From contig DAOUHE010000237.1 of the NCBI GenBank assembly GCA_034428715.1, positions 1 through 30,555 of the forward strand: DNA of 30,555 bases, written 5' to 3'. The stretch's first letter is position 1, and every line of letters begins with the position of its first letter. This document shows, one piece after another, positions 1 to 8,316 of this stretch. The stretch is from Io17-Chloro-G2 sp034428715. Its GTDB lineage: Bacteria > Chloroflexota > Dehalococcoidia > Lucifugimonadales > UBA3495. Below the pieces are notes generated by a model. That model was not told where the DNA came from. It did no database searches and saw only the letters and a list, made by a program, of their open reading frames with translations. The position numbers and the translations under genes were made by a program.

Positions 1-49
1 CCAACGCCGCAAAGTATTCGACTATGGGTGCACCTGTTGCCTCAACCAT
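1..49 (-). CDS. Possible start of a divergent gene leaving the window (tentative)
   Basis: On the minus strand an ATG at 49-47 opens a frame that stays open to the window edge and begins MVEATGAPIVEYFAAL. A purine-rich GGGAG stretch lies about 9 bases upstream, and an AT-rich region (about 85-115) separates it from the plus-strand gene. Only 16 residues are visible, so no family can be assigned. The frame is also open further upstream, so the ATG could be internal or the frame could be spurious. Confidence 0.28.
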   Translation of the reverse strand, partial: MVEATGAPIVEYFAAL

Positions 50-252
50 CACTACCACTCCCACATCCCAACAAGATAGCAACCATTTTAAACAATTTTG
101 AGACCTTTATTAAGACGCGATTGCCCTAGGCGTGTTCCCCGCCAGGCTTGGATCGGGGGCTGATGGTGTACAATTGCCTTTGCCTGCGTTGGAGCGGGCC
201 CCTTGGTCCTACAAGCTTGAATTCGGGTACTGAGCCCGGCCCTCTAGCGCAT

Positions 253-258
253 AAGGAG
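253..258 (+). promoter_or_regulatory. Ribosome binding site that sets the start of the flavin oxidoreductase
   Basis: AAGGAG lies 6 bases before the ATG at 265. The frame is open further upstream (an ATG at 148), but the 39 extra residues look unlike the family and have no such site. The start at 265 is therefore preferred. Confidence 0.75.
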
Positions 259-264
259 ATTAAG

Positions 265-1191
265 ATGAGCGTTGCCATAGGTTACGTGCCCGGCGCATTT
301 GGCCAGGGCGGCAAGGATCCGGATTTTCTCCGCCAGTTGGTGGAGGTCGGCGACCGGTATGGCTATGACTCGTTGTGGCTTAGTGACCGTATCGTAAGCG
401 ACCGGTTCAGCTTGGAGCCTATGATCGCCCTGTCTATGGTGGCTGCCTATTCGGACCGTATGAAATTCGGCACCAGCGTGCTGGCCATGCCTCTGAGAAA
501 CCCGGTGGTGCTGGCCAAGCAGATCGCCACGCTGGATTATCTATCCAACGGCAGATTTTTCCCGGCTGTTGGCCTGGGATCGGAAGTGCCCGAAGAGTAT
601 GAGGCATGTGGGGTGCCCAAAGCGGACCGGGCCCGGCGCACCGACGAAGCCATCGCTTTGATGCGCCGGTTGTGGCAAGAGGATATCGTGACCCACGAGG
701 GAGACTTTTACACCTGCCACGGCGTTAGCATCACTCCCAAGCCAGTATTCCAGCCATCGCCCCCGGTATGGATCGGAGGCCGCAGCCTGGCGGCCGCCCG
801 AAGGGTGGGGCGCGTCGGCGACGGTTGGTTGGTGTCCAGCGCCACGCCCCAGGAGATCGCGGAAGGGCGGGACGTCTTATTTGAAACGGCAGAGCAGTGC
901 GAAAGAGAGATAGAGGACGACCATGTTGGGGTTTTGTTGGGATATTACATCTCGCCCGATGTGGAGGACGCCACAGCCAAAGCGTACAAATTTGTCACCC
1001 GGCACCGCCCAGATGCCTATTTCACCGAATATAGCGCCACCGGCCCCGTGGAGCACGTCGCTGAGGTGATCAACAGATTCGCGGAAGCCGGTGCGTCCAA
1101 ATTCGTGGTTCGCCCCCTCTGCGCGGCCGATGAGACCATGGAACAACTGGAAATGATGGGCAGCGAGGTCCTGCCCATGTTCCATAAGTAG
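265..1191 (+). CDS. LLM class (luciferase-like) flavin-dependent oxidoreductase
   Basis: The 308-residue protein has the TIM-barrel luciferase-like monooxygenase pattern seen in F420- or FMN-dependent oxidoreductases. It begins MSVAIGYVPG, followed by GYDSLWLSDR and GTSVLAMPLRNPVVLAKQIATLD. Next come the glycine-rich AVGLGS motif, the EAIALMRRLW helix and the typical PPVWIGGRS and GDGWLV motifs in the second half. These proteins use reduced flavin or F420 in the cytoplasm on diverse small molecules; the substrate cannot be read from sequence. The length is normal for the family. It is the only confident plus-strand gene, converges on the polysaccharide cluster and is separated from it by an inverted repeat, so it is probably unrelated to it. 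F420 versus FMN use is not decided here. Confidence 0.9.
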   Translation: MSVAIGYVPGAFGQGGKDPDFLRQLVEVGDRYGYDSLWLSDRIVSDRFSLEPMIALSMVAAYSDRMKFGTSVLAMPLRNPVVLAKQIATLDYLSNGRFFPAVGLGSEVPEEYEACGVPKADRARRTDEAIALMRRLWQEDIVTHEGDFYTCHGVSITPKPVFQPSPPVWIGGRSLAAARRVGRVGDGWLVSSATPQEIAEGRDVLFETAEQCEREIEDDHVGVLLGYYISPDVEDATAKAYKFVTRHRPDAYFTEYSATGPVEHVAEVINRFAEAGASKFVVRPLCAADETMEQLEMMGSEVLPMFHK

Positions 1192-1224
1192 GAACGCGGC
1201 CGGCGCCACAATCTCCCGGAAATG

Positions 1225-1258
1225 AATCAGGGCCGGTGATCGATCACCGGCCCTGATT
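1225..1258. terminator. Perfect inverted repeat between convergent genes, likely bidirectional terminator
   Basis: Bases 1225-1241 and 1242-1258 form a perfect 17-bp inverted repeat with no spacer, centred on GATC|GATC. It sits between the stop of the flavin oxidoreductase (1191) and the stop of the large membrane gene (1295). The core is GC-rich and the outer ends are AATC/GATT, with only a short T run after it on either strand. The position between convergent stops fits a shared terminator; the weak T tract leaves some doubt. Confidence 0.65.
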
Positions 1259-1294
1259 TGGTCCTCACTATATTATTTCGGCATCACTCCGTTA

Positions 1295-4200
1295 TCACTG
1301 CGATAAACTCCGGTGTTGTTCTGCCAACTCAGCCTGGCCTAATTCAACGTAGATGTTGGCCAGCAGGCCGTGGGCTTGGCGGGTCAAACCGGGGTCATCG
1401 GTTAGCTTCAAGCTTGACTCAAGGGAATTGGCTGCCGGCTGGAACTGGCCTACGTTTTCTTGTGCCTTGCTTGTCTCAATCAGGGTGTGCGCCGCCACTA
1501 ACGCCAGGTCTCGGTGGCGTTCAGATAACGTCGATGGTCCTATTTGAGCGAATATCCTGGATAATGCTTCGTTCGCCTGAAGCACTGCCTCTATGTCTTG
1601 AGACGGAAACAATTGGGCCATCTCTCCGGGGCTTTTGATATTAATGAACTCAAAGCTAAGTAGCAGGTCGGCGGCCGCCTGCTGAATCCGGCCCTGGTCT
1701 AGGGCGCTGAACCCACGATCGAATATCTGCTTGGCCAAATGTCTTACCAGGGTTTTGCGTTTAAACGAAGAAGCTTCGTCGCCCATCCTTTGGTAAATCC
1801 CGGCTAGCGCATAGTGAGCCTGGATCAGGGTGTCGTCCAAAGCCGATAGCTCCACTACCAGCTCAAACGATTCTCTAGCATTTGTGAATTCCAGACGCTG
1901 GTTTTCCCCCTGTGCTTGTGCCAGGCGGTCCGAAGCTATCTTCTCGACCAATGCTCTGTGTTCCCCAGCCAGGACCGCCTGGCCCGATTCCCCATAGACC
2001 TCAGCTAAAGCCAGGTGGGCGCGCGCTGATGAGTCTGGTGAGGTGGGATTGTTTAAGAACAGTTCAAAAGATTCAGCGGCCTGAGACAACCTGCCCAGGT
2101 CTTGAAGCGCCGACCCGCGGATGAAGAGAGCCTCAGCCAGATCAACCTCATCAGCGATGGAATCATTGACTTTGATTACAAACTCCAGAGCTACCTCAGG
2201 CCGTTTCGCATCTAGAAAGACCTGACCCAATTCAACATGGATTCTGGCCGGCAGCTGGAGTTCCGATACACCGGATGGGCCCAACTGGCCGAATATCTTT
2301 GTTAATGCTTCCTGGGCTTGATGCTTTATATCGGGGTCATCGATAAATCCAAAACTAAGTAGCAGATCGGCGGCCGCCTGTTGAAATTCGCCCTGTTCGT
2401 GGGCATTCATCCCAAGCTGGAATACCTGCTGGACCAACTGTCGTTTCAAGTTCTGATGCTTGTTGGAAGAGTCTTCATCGCCCATCCGCTGGTAGATTAC
2501 GATCAGCCGGTCATGTGCCCGGATCAGGATGTCGTCAGTGATCGATAGCGCCACCGCAAGCTCAAATGATTCTCTGGCTTTCGGGAAATCCAGACGATGG
2601 TTTTCCGCCAGTGCTTGTGCCAGGTGCTCGGAAGCTATTCCCTCGGCCGATGATCTATGTTTTCGAGCCAAGTCCGTCTGGTCTAGTTCCCCATATATCT
2701 CCGCCAAAGCTATATGGGCGCGGCCTAATGAGTCTACTGAAAAAGCTTGGTGCAAGCTCAACTCAAAGGACTCAGCAGCCTCAGACAATCTACCCAGGTC
2801 TCGAAGCGCCGTTCCTTGAAGGAACTGAGCCTCAGCCAGAAATTCACCTTGGGGGAGAAAATCATTGGTTTTGAATAACGGCTTCAGCGCCGCCTCTGGC
2901 CGCTCCGCCTCCAAATAGGCTTGTCCCAGTTCAACGTAGATGAGGCCAATAGAATCTTGCATTGGTCCGCTGTTGGGGACCATGGACAACACCTCATCGT
3001 AAAGCTGAATGGCTATCCCGTCCTGCTTTAGGTTGAGGGCCGAATTGGCCAGCGCCCATCTGGACCGATAGTAAAATGGCCGCTTGTTGGTGCTCTCGAC
3101 ATTGCTCTCAAAGGACTTTATATTGAGGCAACCTCCATACGGTATGCCGTCCCGCGTGTCGACTTGAAGACTGCACTCGCTCTCAGGAGTGACTTGATCG
3201 TAGACGTGGTAAGCAAAATAGATTTGGGCACGGTAATTGTAATAAGTCGAAACGTCAGGCGCCAATTCGATGGCTTTGTCCAAGGAACTCAAACTGGCTT
3301 GAAAGTTACCGGTGCGAAAATCTTTTACCGCCTCACCCACTTCAACCGACGCTCTGACGTAGTTGACGTTTTTTACCCAGATCAGAATCCCTATTCCTCC
3401 AATCAGCCAGGCAACGATGGCTAGACGTATGAACGATGGCCATTCCATGGCAAATTCCGAGTTAGGCGGTCTCTGAGAAGTACGGCTCCGCCTTCGCGAG
3501 GCTCGGCTGGACGGTGGAGGATCTGGTTCCTTGGCCGATTGGGCTACGATCCTGGGTAGGGCGGCGAAAATACCGAAGACCGCCCACAGGATAGTCAGGT
3601 CTGATATCCTGGCAACCCCCACCATCATCTCCAAAAAGCGTCCGGCCAGCGTTGCCAGAACCCCGATAAGGACTAATGTGAGCAGCGGAGAAACATCACT
3701 CCGTTGCCAGATGAGAAGGTAGCCGCCCACCAAAAACACGGCCGCGAAGATACCGATGGAGCTTAGGAAACCGAGGACCCCCAGATCCACCCCATGGGTG
3801 ATGAAATAGTTGTGGGCGTGGTCCGGCTCCACCGGCGCGGTCCCTCCCTGAGGAACGCTTTTCAGCAGATAGGTGTACCTGAATAAGTCTGGACCGTAAC
3901 CCAAAAGTGGGCGAATCCAAGGCAAGCTTAGTTGGTCGAATTCAAACCAGGGCCTGTCTCGTATCACCTCCCAGGACCGTAGCCAGGTATCAACCCGGCC
4001 CCCCAAAGCTCCAGAAGATATCTCTCCCCCGATCGAGGTAAACCTCTCCGCCGCCTGCCTTCCTCCAAAAGACGAAGACTCAGTAGCTGTGGATGACTGG
4101 TTGTCTACGGGTTCGAAGCCGTCACTGAACCAAGACGGAATCAGCATGATAGCGGCGGCTATCATGGCTAATACTCCCAAAGCCAGGGAGGCCTGTCCGA

Positions 4201-5386
4201 AAATCCGCCAACCCACAACCGCTACGATGGCGATGAGACCTGTCATAGTCAACACGGCGCCCAGCCAAAGGCGAAAGTCGGTAACGGGGATGTCCCATTG
4301 AACCACCGCCAATGCCGTCCCCGTTGCAACCCCCAGCACCAAGGCAAGCCGGCCTAGTGCGCTCCAGCCCGCGAATACAGCGGCAAGACCGCTGGTTACG
4401 GTAATGGCCAAAATGGTGCCCATCCAAGGGCCGCGGCTGAAGGTGTAAGTTATGCCCATTAGTTGGACAGTCAGTACCAACACCCAGGCGCTCGCAATGA
4501 AATAGGCCGGTATCCATTCCCGCCACGTTCTTTTTAGTTGGATCGTCTGTTGCGACACCCAGGCCATCGCGCCAATGGGGTCCGTTATCCATTCAAACCA
4601 TTTTCTCTCTGGATCGCCTCCGGCTCCCCGCTTATCGCGCAAGCTGGCCGCCGCGGCGAATAAAGAGATGGGGATGGTCATAGACATGACTGCGGCGGCA
4701 AAAATGGCGTTCCCCATCAGGGCGGTGGATCGTGATGTGGTGGCACCTCCGGTGAATTCCGCCAGGTTGAATAAGTCGTGGCCGTTTTTTTGCAACACGG
4801 AATAACCGGTGGCCAGTACTCCCATGACGATGATGGCTCCCAACAGCCGCCACAATTGGGATTTGGTTTTAAGGTGGGTGGCAATGGCTCCAAATAACAC
4901 CACGTAAGCAATGATGGTGTAGGTGGAATAGCCGTCCTGTCCCGGGACCTCACCCCACAGACTGACGGAGAACGATGCCGAGAATATCGTGCCCATCAAA
5001 TAGGTTGCGAAATAGAACCACACAGCCAGCCATATCCAATGACTTGGCCGGGCACGCAACCAACTTTGCAGCTTTAAGAACAGCGCTCTGAGGCTAATCT
5101 GCCGAAGATTCGTCCAAAAGGGCGGGAAAGATTTTGACCTGCTGGCTATTCCCCATTCTAGTAGCAACAAGATCGAGATCAGGCCCGCCAGGGTCCGCAA
5201 CAGTGCGACCTTGGGCACTTCTACGTAAGCGATGACAGCTTCTGAGACCACGTATTGGCGGTCAAGGAATGCCAGAGGCACCAAGATGACTGCCGATAGC
5301 CAAAGAAACTCGATGCTCCTGGTGATCCAGCGCAATAAGGTTTCGGAATTGCCGGTGCTTAATATGTTCGATCGGGCCGTCGTCAA
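1295..5386 (-). CDS. O-antigen polymerase/ligase (Wzy/WaaL type) with long C-terminal TPR region
   Basis: The 1363-residue protein has about a dozen hydrophobic segments in residues 20-615. They include the O-antigen ligase (Wzy_C) region near 490-545, with LLGYGPDLF followed by EPDHAHNYFITHGVDLGVLG. A basic Arg/Ser-rich stretch (about 628-640) and one more membrane segment (about 652-671) precede some 690 residues of TPR-like helical repeats. Such proteins polymerise or transfer lipid-linked glycans on the outer face of the membrane, and the TPR part probably binds partner proteins. Residues 816-1015 and 1049-1248 are a near gap-free duplication. The start is TTG at 5386 because an in-frame TAA lies directly before it. 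It is the last gene of the minus-strand run, about 260 bases after the priming transferase. Whether it acts as polymerase or ligase cannot be told. Confidence 0.87.
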   Translation of the reverse strand: MTTARSNILSTGNSETLLRWITRSIEFLWLSAVILVPLAFLDRQYVVSEAVIAYVEVPKVALLRTLAGLISILLLLEWGIASRSKSFPPFWTNLRQISLRALFLKLQSWLRARPSHWIWLAVWFYFATYLMGTIFSASFSVSLWGEVPGQDGYSTYTIIAYVVLFGAIATHLKTKSQLWRLLGAIIVMGVLATGYSVLQKNGHDLFNLAEFTGGATTSRSTALMGNAIFAAAVMSMTIPISLFAAAASLRDKRGAGGDPERKWFEWITDPIGAMAWVSQQTIQLKRTWREWIPAYFIASAWVLVLTVQLMGITYTFSRGPWMGTILAITVTSGLAAVFAGWSALGRLALVLGVATGTALAVVQWDIPVTDFRLWLGAVLTMTGLIAIVAVVGWRIFGQASLALGVLAMIAAAIMLIPSWFSDGFEPVDNQSSTATESSSFGGRQAAERFTSIGGEISSGALGGRVDTWLRSWEVIRDRPWFEFDQLSLPWIRPLLGYGPDLFRYTYLLKSVPQGGTAPVEPDHAHNYFITHGVDLGVLGFLSSIGIFAAVFLVGGYLLIWQRSDVSPLLTLVLIGVLATLAGRFLEMMVGVARISDLTILWAVFGIFAALPRIVAQSAKEPDPPPSSRASRRRSRTSQRPPNSEFAMEWPSFIRLAIVAWLIGGIGILIWVKNVNYVRASVEVGEAVKDFRTGNFQASLSSLDKAIELAPDVSTYYNYRAQIYFAYHVYDQVTPESECSLQVDTRDGIPYGGCLNIKSFESNVESTNKRPFYYRSRWALANSALNLKQDGIAIQLYDEVLSMVPNSGPMQDSIGLIYVELGQAYLEAERPEAALKPLFKTNDFLPQGEFLAEAQFLQGTALRDLGRLSEAAESFELSLHQAFSVDSLGRAHIALAEIYGELDQTDLARKHRSSAEGIASEHLAQALAENHRLDFPKARESFELAVALSITDDILIRAHDRLIVIYQRMGDEDSSNKHQNLKRQLVQQVFQLGMNAHEQGEFQQAAADLLLSFGFIDDPDIKHQAQEALTKIFGQLGPSGVSELQLPARIHVELGQVFLDAKRPEVALEFVIKVNDSIADEVDLAEALFIRGSALQDLGRLSQAAESFELFLNNPTSPDSSARAHLALAEVYGESGQAVLAGEHRALVEKIASDRLAQAQGENQRLEFTNARESFELVVELSALDDTLIQAHYALAGIYQRMGDEASSFKRKTLVRHLAKQIFDRGFSALDQGRIQQAAADLLLSFEFINIKSPGEMAQLFPSQDIEAVLQANEALSRIFAQIGPSTLSERHRDLALVAAHTLIETSKAQENVGQFQPAANSLESSLKLTDDPGLTRQAHGLLANIYVELGQAELAEQHRSLSQ
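1643..2242 (-). repeat. Second copy of a duplicated TPR module
   Basis: Encodes residues 1049-1248 of the large Wzy-TPR protein, beginning IHVELGQVFLDAKRPE. It aligns without gaps to residues 816-1015, with roughly 60% identity by eye. The copies lie 233 codons (699 bp) apart. After this block the copies diverge through an insertion near residues 1250-1265. Confidence 0.8.
2342..2941 (-). repeat. First copy of a duplicated TPR module
   Basis: Encodes residues 816-1015, beginning IYVELGQAYLEAERPE. Several segments are almost unchanged in the second copy: DLGRLS.AAESFEL, the QRMGDE motif and QQAAADLLLSF. The duplication is in frame and spans several TPR units, so it reflects a segmental duplication more than ordinary TPR similarity. 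Confidence 0.8.
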
Positions 5387-5500
5387 TTAATTAACCTGAG
5401 GCCGGGTACAAAGGCACATGGGGTACATACGAAATAGTGTGTAGGGGAAGAGGCGCAGGAAGTTGGTGAAGGGTGAGGCCGGAGAGGGCATTTGTGGATA

Positions 5501-5529
5501 TGTAAACTAGACGTGGGCGGGCGGGTCAA
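5501..5529 (-). promoter_or_regulatory. Weak promoter candidate ahead of the Wzy-TPR gene
   Basis: The 264-base gap between the priming transferase and the Wzy-TPR gene is the longest clean gap in the left half of the cluster. On the minus strand it holds TTGACC (5529-5524), a 17-base spacer and TTTACA (5506-5501), about 115 bases before the TTG start. The -35 is close to consensus and the -10 is poor. Nothing else recognisable was seen in 5387-5650. Confidence 0.25.
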
Positions 5530-5650
5530 AATAAATGGACTCCCTGGACACCGCCACTAAATTTTTGCTGATGATTGGAACAGAATTTTAGCGAACAGGA
5601 GCATCGATCAAGCGGCTTACACCGAGGTTCCGCCGGGCTTCAAGAACGGC

Positions 5651-6403
5651 TCAAGTCCTTAAGGTATTCGCCCGGTCTTGGCCGGCGGGTTCGTTATCGA
5701 TAACATCCGGGATGGTGTCAATCTGGCGCCGGCCGGCCGGTTGGCGGGGCGAGGTGGACACCTTCCCAGCACGCTGGTCCCATCGGGCTAAAAAGGTGTA
5801 CGACACTGAAAGTAGCAAGAGTTTTAGATCAAGCCAAATGCTCATGTGATCGATGTATTCTAAATCGTACCTGAATTTGTCTTGGGCGATATCCTGGCGG
5901 TCGTGTATCTGGGCTAAACCAGTGAGTCCGGGAACAACACGCAGGCGTTCTTCAAACCCTGGAATCTCCTGTTCTAAGATGCGGTGCTCTTTTACGTCGA
6001 GGGCCCTAGGTCCCACCAGGCTCATGTCACCCTTCCAGATGCTTATGATGCCGGGTAATTCATCAAGGGCCGTCCGGCGCAATATCTTCCCTACGGCCGT
6101 TACCCGCAGGTCCCCTTCGGTGGTCCACGCCGGTCCTTTGCTCGAGGAATCTGGGATCATAGTCCGGAATTTCAGGATGATAAAGCTTTTACCGTCCTTA
6201 CCAGCCCGTTCTTGGCGAAAGAAAATGGGACCTCGGTCACCCAGCCAAACCAGCATGGGAATCAGGGTCCAAAGCAAAGCCCACAGGGGAAGGAGCGTCA
6301 TGTGGGCTGCAATCAGGATCGAAAGGTCTAAGGGACGTTTGTAGCGGCGTCCTTTGATTTTCGCCCCGGGGGATTTAGAAGTTGCTGAGTTCACATTTAC
6401 CAA
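5651..6403 (-). CDS. Priming sugar-phosphate transferase (bacterial sugar transferase family)
   Basis: The 250-residue protein matches the catalytic domain of polyprenyl-phosphate hexose-1-phosphate transferases (PF02397 type). Motifs in order are KRPLDL (22-27), a membrane hairpin (about 28-54), GPIFFRQERAGKDGK, LKFRTM (77-82), LDELPG (113-118), SLVGPR (128-133) and PGLTGLAQI (158-166). It should start glycan assembly by placing the first sugar phosphate on undecaprenyl phosphate at the inner membrane face. It lacks the N-terminal multi-membrane half of WbaP-type proteins, so it is the short form. The start is uncertain: TTG at 6403, or GTG at 6394. It follows the GDP-mannose epimerase gene by about 50 bases. 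The donor sugar is unknown. Confidence 0.9.
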   Translation of the reverse strand: MVNVNSATSKSPGAKIKGRRYKRPLDLSILIAAHMTLLPLWALLWTLIPMLVWLGDRGPIFFRQERAGKDGKSFIILKFRTMIPDSSSKGPAWTTEGDLRVTAVGKILRRTALDELPGIISIWKGDMSLVGPRALDVKEHRILEQEIPGFEERLRVVPGLTGLAQIHDRQDIAQDKFRYDLEYIDHMSIWLDLKLLLLSVSYTFLARWDQRAGKVSTSPRQPAGRRQIDTIPDVIDNEPAGQDRANTLRT

Positions 6404-6454
6404 ATATCTTAAGCTTCCAGTTTAAATTGACATCACGCTGCCCAGCGGCCGGCG

Positions 6455-7483
6455 TTAGGTTCCGGCTATCACCGCGTGGGAAGGGTTCAAGGGCAGGGGA
6501 GGCATGGCCCCTTGCTGCCGGTCCAGTTCTTCCCAGATCCAGCGGTAGGTGGTCTCCAGGCCTTCTCGTAAAGATATGGTGGGCGACCAGCCAAGGACGT
6601 CATGGAGCAGACTGTTGTCGCTATTACGCCCCCGGACACCCTGGGGTTTGGTGAGGTCGTGCTTTCGCGTCAAATTCTTTCCTGCCGCTAGGCACACAGT
6701 GTCCACCAATTGATTGACCGTGACCAGTTCGTCGGTGCCCAGATTCAATGGCTGAATGTAGCCTGAATCCATTATTTTTAACAAGCCTGCCACACAATCG
6801 TCTATATAGCAAAAACTTCGAGTCTGCTCGCCGTCACCCCATACCTCGATCTCCGAATTCTCAGCGGCTTCGGCCACCTTACGGCAGATCGCGGCCGGAG
6901 CTTTTTCTTTGCCCCCTTCGTAAGTGCCCAGAGGACCGTATATGTTGTGGAACCGAACTATCCTTATATCCAGGCCGAACTCTTCCTGGTAATAGGTGGC
7001 CAGTTGTTCGGTGAAGAGCTTTTCCCATCCGTATCCCTTTTCTGGATCGGCAGGGATGGCTTGATCCTCCCTTAAGGGTGTCACGTCGGTGTCATCTTGG
7101 AGAAACATGGGATATATACACGCTGAACTGGTGTACAGGTAGCGTTTGATTGAGGCAATACGAGCAGCCTCCAGCATGTGGCTGTTGATCAGGATATTGT
7201 TTCGAGTCAACAATGCGTGATAGGCGGTTATATAGCCTATTCCGCCCATGTCGGCGGCCAGTTGGTAAACGTCATCCACGTTTTGAGTAGCCCTACGACA
7301 ATTTTCGTATTCTCGAAGATCGGCAATCAAAAATTCATTTGCCGCCGACGGTTCGTATTCGGGTTCTTTAATGTCCACGCCTCGTACCCAATGGCCTAGC
7401 GACCGGAGATACTTGATCAAATGGTGTCCGATGAACCCGCCCGCTCCGGTCACCAGGACTCGGCGCCCGTTCTGATCAATCAT
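6455..7483 (-). CDS. GDP-mannose 3,5-epimerase-like NAD-dependent epimerase
   Basis: The 342-residue extended SDR has the Rossmann motif TGAGGFIGHH (12-21) and a long set of motifs typical of plant GDP-mannose 3,5-epimerase: LAADMGGIGYI (75-85), SSACIYP (119-125), YGWEK (151-155), RFHNIYGPLGTYEGGKEKAPAA (177-198), GDGEQTRSF (216-224) and GVRGRNSDN (282-290). The catalytic Cys (122), Tyr 151, Lys 155, a second Lys (194) and the Arg pair (284/286) appear present. The plant enzyme converts GDP-D-mannose to GDP-L-galactose and GDP-L-gulose. Here it probably supplies an L-sugar for the glycan, or a related GDP-sugar epimer. A good ribosome site (AGAGGA) stands before ATG 7483. About 20 C-terminal residues after the family core look like a dispensable tail. 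Confidence 0.86.
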   Translation of the reverse strand: MIDQNGRRVLVTGAGGFIGHHLIKYLRSLGHWVRGVDIKEPEYEPSAANEFLIADLREYENCRRATQNVDDVYQLAADMGGIGYITAYHALLTRNNILINSHMLEAARIASIKRYLYTSSACIYPMFLQDDTDVTPLREDQAIPADPEKGYGWEKLFTEQLATYYQEEFGLDIRIVRFHNIYGPLGTYEGGKEKAPAAICRKVAEAAENSEIEVWGDGEQTRSFCYIDDCVAGLLKIMDSGYIQPLNLGTDELVTVNQLVDTVCLAAGKNLTRKHDLTKPQGVRGRNSDNSLLHDVLGWSPTISLREGLETTYRWIWEELDRQQGAMPPLPLNPSHAVIAGT

Positions 7484-7527
7484 GAATGTTCCTCTTTAGG
7501 GACTCTTTGAGAATTTTATTGATATTT

Positions 7528-8316
7528 TCATTTTGGGTTGTTGGGCCTCCTTGGGTCAAGTCCTTCCAATACGGCGTATAACATAAAGTGGGGGCCATCG
7601 ATTATGACCCGGCGCCAAACCCGCCGTGGTTCCTGGACGAAACGCCAAAGCCATTCGAAACCGTTTTCACCGATCCACCGCGGAGCTCGCTTGACCCGGC
7701 CGCTGAGGAACTTAAAGGCGGCGCCCACTCCCACCGCCACCGGTACATTGAGCCGGTCCCGGTGCTCGTATATCCACTGTTCTTGTTTGGGCAGCCCCAG
7801 TCCCACCCAGATTATATCTGCCCCCGAATCGTTGATCATTCGTACTTCTTGTTCGTCTTCCTCCGGAGTTAGCTGCCGGAAAGGAGGCGAATGGGCCCCG
7901 GCGATCTTGAGATTTGGGAGGCTGTCCCCAAGCTTGGCGGTCAATTGTTTCAGTGTGTCCTCGGAATCGCCATAGAAAAACATTCGGTGGCCTTTCCCCT
8001 CGGCACGTTTGCAGGCCTCCCACAGAAGATCAGGACCACTCACCCTATTCTTGATTTTAAACCGGCGAAAGCGAGCGATAAGAACCAATGAGAATCCGTC
8101 GGGTACGAAAAGCCCCGCCGCGTCTACGACCTCTTTGAAATAAGGACTCCGGCGGGCTTCCATGACGCCGTGCATCCCGGTGGCCACGATATACCGGCAG
8201 CCTTTCCGTTCTTCGATCCACCGGTCAACTTCGTCCAACACTTGGTCCATCCGGGCTAGATGGACCTGGACTCCCAAAACACCAAATGAGTTGATTTGGT
8301 CTGAAACCAAAGTCAA
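7528..8316 (-). CDS. WecG/TagA/CpsF family glycosyltransferase
   Basis: The 262-residue protein covers the whole GT26 family fold. Motifs are TGMHGVMEARRSP (46-58), VPDG (71-74), RVSGPDLL (91-98), FYGDSED (114-120), the diagnostic VGLGLPKQEQW (171-181), GVGAAFKFLSG (196-206) and RAPRWIGENGFEWLWRF near the end. Members such as WecG and TagA move ManNAcA or ManNAc onto polyprenyl-linked GlcNAc as the second committed step of glycan assembly. The acceptor and donor here are not known. The TTG start (8316) overlaps the TGA of the preceding membrane gene in a TTGA junction. GGAGAG lies inside the end of that gene, which suggests translational coupling. Confidence 0.92.
   Translation of the reverse strand: MTLVSDQINSFGVLGVQVHLARMDQVLDEVDRWIEERKGCRYIVATGMHGVMEARRSPYFKEVVDAAGLFVPDGFSLVLIARFRRFKIKNRVSGPDLLWEACKRAEGKGHRMFFYGDSEDTLKQLTAKLGDSLPNLKIAGAHSPPFRQLTPEEDEQEVRMINDSGADIIWVGLGLPKQEQWIYEHRDRLNVPVAVGVGAAFKFLSGRVKRAPRWIGENGFEWLWRFVQEPRRVWRRVIIDGPHFMLYAVLEGLDPRRPNNPK

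Noticed and set aside
148..174. Possible promoter TTGGAT / TACAAT ahead of the flavin oxidoreductase
   Set aside because: The -35 matches only half the consensus and the spacer is 15 bases; too weak to call.
148..264. Upstream 39-codon extension of the flavin oxidoreductase
   Set aside because: No family similarity and no ribosome site at 148, while AAGGAG stands correctly before 265.
877..1209. Open minus-strand frame opposite the flavin oxidoreductase
   Set aside because: A shadow of the plus-strand gene; composition and lack of motifs show no independent coding.
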